Shown here: piece after piece, positions 59,929 to 64,000 of the stretch | How positions within the stretch are numbered: position 1 is the stretch's first letter | Layout of the letters: every line of letters starts with the position of its first letter | DNA from: WLMZ01 sp043753895 | Lineage (GTDB): Bacteria; Actinomycetota; Acidimicrobiia; Acidimicrobiales; Ilumatobacteraceae | Length of the DNA: 64,000 nt | Assembly (NCBI GenBank): GCA_043753895.1 | Contig: JAYUWK010000133.1 | Coordinates: 9,901 to 73,900 of the forward strand | Reading direction: 5' to 3' | Notes under the pieces: generated by a model | What the model saw: the letters and a program-made list of their open reading frames with translations, nothing else | Told to the model about the DNA's origin: nothing | The model's database searches: none | Program-made: the position numbers and the translations under genes

Positions 59929-60291
59929 ATGAGTAACAAAGCAGTCGTCAGTCTCACCACCGGCCTCGAGGATGCAGAGAAGGTGACGGTGGCCTTGCTC
60001 GTTGCCGTAGGCGCTGCTGAGTCCGGCCGCCCCACACTGATGTTCCTGACGAAGGAAGCCGTCCGGCTCGTTACCAGCGGTGTGGCCATGGGTACGGCTT
60101 GCGAGGGCTGCCCGTCCATCCCCTCCCTCCTCGATCGCTACGTTGCTGCTGGGGGCGTGTTTTTGGTTTGTCCAATCTGCTTCAACTCCAAGAACCTCGA
60201 CCCAGCCACGCTGATCGAAGGTGCGACCATCGGTGGCACCGTGCCGATGTGGGAATGGATTGGCGACGGAGCAACCACCTTCAGCTACTGA
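59929..60291 (+). CDS. DsrE-like small sulfur-relay-type protein
   Basis: 120 residues. The fold pattern (AVVSLTTGLEDAEKVTVALLVAVGAAESG, PTLMFLTKEAVRLV) is that of the DsrE/DsrF-like family. Cysteines occur at TACEGCPSI and in LVCPICFNSKNL near residue 85, where DsrE proteins have their active cysteine. It could carry sulfur or sense thiols. Good ribosome site GAGGAG at 59918-59923 and a promoter upstream. Monocistronic by its position. Confidence 0.75.
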   Translation: MSNKAVVSLTTGLEDAEKVTVALLVAVGAAESGRPTLMFLTKEAVRLVTSGVAMGTACEGCPSIPSLLDRYVAAGGVFLVCPICFNSKNLDPATLIEGATIGGTVPMWEWIGDGATTFSY

Positions 60292-60315
60292 CCTGGGTAT
60301 GGGACAATTGCTCGC

Positions 60316-61014
60316 ATGACGATGTGTGTGAGTCCCCGTGCGGCGATTGCTACTGTCCTCGCTCTGGCTCTCGCAGCGATAACCGCATGTGGTGGTAGCG
60401 AGCGCGGTGCCGGCGCCATGGAGACCAGCCCTTTGGTCACAGCTGCAGCGACCACCTCTGCGAGCGGGACGATCGCCGTGGCCACGGCCACACCCCTGCC
60501 GGCAACGACGACCACGACGAGCGGGTCAGTGTTCGACTTCCTCACTCCCGCAAGCACGGACGGCTGGCGGGTCACCAACGACACCGTCATGGGCGGCGTA
60601 TCGAGCGGCGAGCTGGCGTTGTCCGATGGCATGCTCGTGTTCGCCGGCGACCTGTCGCTCGCCAATGGTGGCGGCTTCGCATCGCTTCGTAGTCCCATGA
60701 TCGAGCCGCAGGTCGCGCTGGACTGGGCCGGCCGTCCGGGGATACGCCTTCAGGTCGATGGGGATGGCCGTACGTGGACCCTCGAAGTGCGTACCGACAA
60801 AGACTCCGGTGGCTGGATCCGATCATTCTCGACATCGGTGGCCGGACCGACCGACGTGGACCTGTTGTGGGAATCCTTCGAACCGGTGGGGCGGTTCCTC
60901 CAACCGCGGGCGGCGGGCGAACCCCTCGATCCGGCCCGCATCGTGACCGTCGCCTTCTATCTCGTCGACGGGATCGCGGGTCCTTACCGGCTGGGTGTCC
61001 GTTCGATCTCGTGA
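60316..61014 (+). CDS. CIA30-domain lipoprotein
   Basis: 232 residues. A signal peptide ends in lipobox ITAC near residue 24, followed by a long Ala/Thr-rich linker to about 70. The rest is a CIA30-type galactose-binding-like beta domain: WRVTNDTVMGGVSSGEL, LVFAGDLSLANGGGFASLRS and FLVDGIAGPYRL-like end. In mitochondria CIA30 assists complex I assembly; bacterial members are of unknown function. No partner is evident nearby. Confidence 0.82.
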   Translation: MTMCVSPRAAIATVLALALAAITACGGSERGAGAMETSPLVTAAATTSASGTIAVATATPLPATTTTTSGSVFDFLTPASTDGWRVTNDTVMGGVSSGELALSDGMLVFAGDLSLANGGGFASLRSPMIEPQVALDWAGRPGIRLQVDGDGRTWTLEVRTDKDSGGWIRSFSTSVAGPTDVDLLWESFEPVGRFLQPRAAGEPLDPARIVTVAFYLVDGIAGPYRLGVRSIS

Positions 61015-61165
61015 CCTCGTGACTCAGCCGTCGTCGAGCAACGGCCTGCCAGGCGCGGCTTCAGCGTCTGTGGCCCAAGGACATGGGGTCTGGCTGAGGT
61101 CCGTGGTTCTGAGGGGGCGTGGTCTGTAGCGTGGGGGAGCCCACAAGCAGGTCGGAAACGACCAC

Positions 61166-61241
61166 GCTCCCGTAGCTCAGGGGATAGAGCAACGGTTTCC
61201 TAAACCGCAGGTCGCAGGTTCGAATCCTGCCGGGGGCGCCA
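61166..61241 (+). tRNA. tRNA-Arg (anticodon CCT)
   Basis: A complete cloverleaf with encoded CCA. Acceptor GCTCCCG pairs with CGGGGGC; D arm GCTC/GAGC; anticodon loop TTCCTAA with anticodon CCT; T arm GCAGG-TTCGAAT-CCTGC. The top anticodon-stem pair 27-43 is an A-C mismatch. It reads AGG. A tyrosine recombinase gene starts 95 bp downstream, so the 3' end is a likely attachment site. Confidence 0.95.
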
Positions 61242-61296
61242 GCAAGTTACCAGTTCAGAGCACTTAGAGCGACTCCCTCGCCGTTGCGAATCGAGT

Positions 61297-61318
61297 CGTG
61301 GTAGCAGCGTGGTAGCAG
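61297..61318. repeat. 11-bp tandem direct repeat upstream of the integrase
   Basis: CGTGGTAGCAG occurs exactly twice in a row, at 61297-61307 and 61308-61318, between the tRNA gene and the integrase start. Arm-type integrase sites or regulator sites are possible. Confidence 0.5.
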
Positions 61319-61324
61319 AGTCGG

Positions 61325-61330
61325 TACGCT
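61325..61330 (+). promoter_or_regulatory. putative -10 element of a leaderless transcript (TACGCT)
   Basis: TACGCT ends 6 nt before the ATG at 61337; no Shine-Dalgarno sequence is present. Confidence 0.35.
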
Positions 61331-61336
61331 CGCGGC

Positions 61337-62497
61337 ATGAGCAACGGCACTGTCTACCGACGAGAGACGCCCAGTGGCGCGTTGTCGTGGGTAGCGCACG
61401 TCGCCTGGTACGAGGCCGGCAAGCGCCGACAGATGAAGCGCACGTTCCGAACGAAGAAGGACGCGCAGACGTCGCTGGTCGAATTGCTAGCTGCGCATCA
61501 GACCGGTCGGTTCGTCGAGTCGTCGAAGCTGTCCGTGCGCGGCTTCGCCGACGCGTGGCTCGATGGTCTCGCCAATCAGGGCCGGAAGGCAACGACGCTC
61601 AACGGCTACCGGCGGATCATCGACTCGTATGTTGCGCCGCGACTCGGCGACGTTGCCCTGCAAGACGTCAAGGCATCCGACCTCGACTCGCTGTACGCAG
61701 AGTTGCTTCGTGGCGGTGGGGCGAACGGTCGTCGCTTGTCGTTGACGTCGGTGCACCACGTGCACGCCGCGCTGAACAAGATGCTCAACGACGCCGAGCG
61801 TAAGGGCGTGGTGATTCGCAACGTCGCTCGATTGGCGAATGCGCCGTCGTTGACTACCGCACGGTCGAAGGGCCCGGAGATGACCGTGTGGACGCCTGAG
61901 CAGTTGTCTCAGTTCCTGCGCTCGATCGTCGGCAATCGCAACGAGGCGCTGTTCCGTTTGCTGGCCCTCACCGGGATGCGGCGAGGCGAAGCGATCGGTC
62001 TGCGATGGAGCGACGTCGACTTCCGTCTCGGCCACGTGAGCATTCGGCAGGCCGTCACCGTCGTGGATAGCGAGGAGGTCGTCGCCGCACCCAAGACTCG
62101 TCGAAGCCGCCGAACGATCGACATCGATGCCGAAACGGCCGCGCTGCTCGAAGCACACCGACAGACGCAGCGTGATGCGCTCGCCCGCGTCGACCTCACT
62201 GGCGCGTTCGATGATCGAGTGTTCACGAACGATGTCGGCGACCCGATGCGCCCCGACTCGGTCGGCCAGGCATTCCACCGCTTGGTCGGAAAGGCCGATG
62301 TGCCAGTGATCCGGCTGCACGACTTGCGCCACACGCATGCCTCGCACTTGCTCGCTGCTGGCATCAATGTGAAGGTCGTGAGCGAGCGTCTCGGCCACGC
62401 CTCGGTCAGCTTCACGCTCGACACCTACGGCCACGTCATGCCCGGCCAGCAAGCCGAGGCATCAGCCGCAGCGGCAGGGCTGCTGGTCGCCAAGTGA
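61337..62497 (+). CDS. int: tyrosine recombinase / integrase
   Basis: 386 residues. The N-terminal arm-binding domain opens GTVYRRETPSGALSWVAHVAWYEAGKRR, then a SAM-like core-binding domain (about 65-160). The catalytic domain has the first Arg in LTGMRRGEAIGLRWSDVD, the HxxR in LHDLRHTHASHLLAAG, the LGHAS histidine and the nucleophile Tyr in LDTYGHVMPG. The protein inserts an element into the neighbouring tRNA-Arg gene. The next gene overlaps its stop as GTGA. Confidence 0.93.
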   Translation: MSNGTVYRRETPSGALSWVAHVAWYEAGKRRQMKRTFRTKKDAQTSLVELLAAHQTGRFVESSKLSVRGFADAWLDGLANQGRKATTLNGYRRIIDSYVAPRLGDVALQDVKASDLDSLYAELLRGGGANGRRLSLTSVHHVHAALNKMLNDAERKGVVIRNVARLANAPSLTTARSKGPEMTVWTPEQLSQFLRSIVGNRNEALFRLLALTGMRRGEAIGLRWSDVDFRLGHVSIRQAVTVVDSEEVVAAPKTRRSRRTIDIDAETAALLEAHRQTQRDALARVDLTGAFDDRVFTNDVGDPMRPDSVGQAFHRLVGKADVPVIRLHDLRHTHASHLLAAGINVKVVSERLGHASVSFTLDTYGHVMPGQQAEASAAAAGLLVAK

Positions 62498-63045
62498 CGG
62501 TGTCGCACGGGTTCATCGACGAGAGCGTCCGGTCCGACGGTTGGTACAGACTGACGATGGTCGAGGTGTCTGCACGCGATCTCGGCTCGGTCACCCTCGC
62601 CCTTCGCTCGATGCTGCCAGATGGTCGTCAACGTCTGCACTTCTTGTCTGAAGGCGACGCTCGGCGTCGCCAGATACTGACAGCGATGACGCGCCTCGCG
62701 ATTTCGGCGACCACGATCGGTGCGCCTTAACGGCGAGGTCGAGACGAGGAACCGGCTCGTCAGCGATGTCTCATCGAATTGCTGGCCGTCATCAACCCAA
62801 CCGTGGCTGTGCTCGTACTGGACAGTCGCGGGGTGCATCGTGACCTCAACGACCGTCGGGTTCTGCGAAGCGTGATGCGGGCCTCCGGTCGCGATCTGCC
62901 GACGTATTCGCACCGAGGTTCAAGCGACGAGCCGTTGCTTGCGCTCCCCGACGCATTGGGTTGGGCAGTTGGGGCCGGTGGCCACTTCGCCAAGCAGGTC
63001 GCCCGCCATGTCCACGAGATCTTCCTTTCCGATCAACCCGGTTGA
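62494..63045 (+). pseudogene. DUF3800-like gene interrupted by an in-frame TAA
   Basis: The first part (62494-62730) opens HGFIDESVRSDGWYRLTMVEV, the FIDES start typical of DUF3800/RNase H-like proteins of mobile elements, and continues GRQRLHFLSEGDARRRQIL. A TAA at 62728-62730 stops it. The same frame continues with QRCLIELLAVINPTVAVLVLDSRG and ends LLALPDALGWAVGAGGHF to 63045, clearly one protein. Because TAA is not recoded, this is a nonsense mutation. Function of the family is unknown. Confidence 0.65.
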
Positions 63046-63192
63046 TCTTTGGACGCAGAGCGGTGATACTGATCGTGTCCGAGCCACTAGGCGAGGAAAG
63101 TGATCCCGGCGTTTTCCCCCGTATCTGAGGAGCCGCCGGGATTTGCGCGTCACGGCAGAGTGAGCGGCACGTGCGCTTGCGTCGAATACTCG

Positions 63193-63414
63193 TCAACGGT
63201 CGCTCCAGGTCTCGCCGATCAGACGGTCGGCGTACGCCTCCAGCTCTCGTTGCGGGATGCGCACACAGCGCCCGATCCGGATGGGCCGCACATCGCCGTG
63301 CCGAATCAGTTCATACAACGTCGTGCGCCCGATGCCCAGCAGCGCGGCTGTATCCTCCACCGACACAAGCAACGGCCGCACCACCAGCCGAGTCCTCGTC
63401 GTCGCACCACCCAT
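63193..63414 (-). CDS. excisionase-like MerR/HTH_17 DNA-binding protein
   Basis: 73 residues from the ATG at 63414. The helix-turn-helix SVEDTAALLGIGRTTLYELIRHGDVRPIRIGRCVRI, followed by PQRELEAYADRL, is the excisionase-family (HTH_17) pattern. The frame is open upstream to 63606 but the extra part has no domain. It lies in the integrated element, 0.7 kb past the integrase and on the opposite strand; an Xis or small regulator role is likely. Confidence 0.85.
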   Translation of the reverse strand: MGGATTRTRLVVRPLLVSVEDTAALLGIGRTTLYELIRHGDVRPIRIGRCVRIPQRELEAYADRLIGETWSDR

Positions 63415-63825
63415 AACCACCCATGGGAACGTCGGGCTCGATTCGGGGAAACCTAGCGGCAAGCTCAGCACCGGTGAGTCGTCGCGCAGCAAGCGGGACG
63501 GCGGCCACGGGCCAGAGGCGCTCGCCGCACAGTGCTCCGGTTCGCCGCGATGTGGCACCAATTTGGGCGGGGCCGAAGTTGCCCACTGCGGAGCGGGCGG
63601 TCTCACGACAGGCCCTCGGTCCTGTCGCTACTGACGAGCGCGCCTGCCGAAACGCTCTGCCGGACGATGACGTGGGACGAGCACCCGATCGGCCTACGGC
63701 GAGGTCGATAGGGACTGACGTGGCAAGTGCGACTGGTGCCGAAAGGACTCCGTAGGGGGTCTTCGGACTCGCAGGCGTCTAACAGATCGAACGCACCAAA
63801 ACCACACCTTTCACCACACACTAGC

Positions 63826-64000
63826 GTCGAGTTGTCGTTCGGCTCGACCGGCGACGCGTACGACAACGCCGCGATGGAGACCTTCTGGGCACGGTTGAAG
63901 ACCGAGATCGCCTGGATCCGCGGCAGCATCCACTTCGAGACACGAGCCGAAGCGCACGCCTACCTGTTCGAGTTCATCGAGATCTTCTACAACCGTCAAC
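63826..64000 (+). mobile_element. IS3-family transposase OrfB fragment, continues past the window end
   Basis: Codons from 63826 read VELSFGSTGDAYDNAAMETF and on through WARLKTEIAWIRG to FEFIEIFYNRQ, the C-terminal part of the IS3/IS150-type DDE integrase core (the E of DDE in AAMETF). Nothing resembling the N-terminal two-thirds precedes it; the sequence just upstream (63607-63825) shows no gene. So it is a 5'-truncated copy joined to unrelated DNA near 63815-63826. The end lies outside the window. Confidence 0.8.

Noticed and set aside
62728..62730. In-frame stop in the DUF3800-like gene as possible recoding
   Set aside because: The codon is TAA, which is not used for selenocysteine or pyrrolysine, and no Cys is expected there.
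1..64000. CRISPR array, rRNA genes, replication origin, tRNA-Sec or selABD genes
   Set aside because: No regular repeat-spacer series, rRNA sequence, origin-type cluster or Sec machinery gene could be recognised on either strand.

Overview
The window is high-GC, densely packed bacterial DNA. Mycothiol-type and F420-type enzymes, mycofactocin-system proteins, a ROK kinase, a Ser/Thr kinase, many GTG starts and many starts with no Shine-Dalgarno sequence point to an actinobacterium, most likely of the Acidimicrobiia/Ilumatobacter kind. That placement is an inference from gene content.

Layout. 0-6.4 kb: ECF sigma factor, D-cysteine desulfhydrase-like enzyme, ROK sugar kinase, acyl-CoA synthetase, an overlapping alanine racemase-like/DUF418 pair. 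6.5-14.3 kb: DUF4395 protein, then a tightly coupled minus-strand operon etfA-fixC-fixX-etfB, a PQQ-type beta-propeller, mftE and mftF, i.e. mycofactocin accessory functions without mftA-D. 14.4-21.2 kb: DUF3052, a PPOX protein, two FtsX-like permeases and their ATPase. 21.5-31.3 kb: a giant cyclase/ATPase/TPR regulator coupled to two AhpD-like genes, NMN adenylyltransferase, peroxiredoxin, FMN reductase, mycothiol-type enzyme, glutathione peroxidase, tandem GNAT. 31.3-41 kb: acyltransferase and a membrane/SGNH fusion, flavin monooxygenase, F420 oxidoreductase, acyl-CoA dehydrogenase, a frameshifted antiporter. 41-47.3 kb: a decayed LuxR-type regulator, Ser/Thr kinase, acyl-CoA synthetase joined to a damaged DUF389 gene. 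47.4-55 kb: Gfo/Idh oxidoreductase, SDR, a toxin-antitoxin-like module between direct repeats, a third AhpD/CMD-type protein, an UnbU/UnbV-like pair. 55-59.7 kb: xylose-type ABC importer and xylose isomerase. 60-64 kb: DsrE-like and CIA30-like proteins, tRNA-Arg(CCT), and an integrated element with tyrosine recombinase, a broken DUF3800-like gene, an excisionase-like gene and an IS3 fragment.

Most notable result: three genes that look broken by an in-frame TGA are probably intact selenoprotein genes. The TGA sits exactly where the catalytic or resolving cysteine belongs: a glutathione peroxidase (29806-30285), an AhpD-like protein with a CGYU motif (25397-25921) and a larger carboxymuconolactone-decarboxylase-type protein with CFYU (50549-51544). 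Each TGA is followed by a perfect or near-perfect 7-bp hairpin 10-17 nt downstream, two of them with the GGUC apical loop known from the E. coli fdhF SECIS element. All three are thiol/hydroperoxide redox enzymes, and a peroxiredoxin and mycothiol-type enzymes lie nearby. No selA, selB, selD or tRNA-Sec gene is visible in the window.

A second recurrent pattern is a TANNNT hexamer 6-8 nt before the start codon of genes that lack a Shine-Dalgarno sequence, consistent with leaderless transcription.
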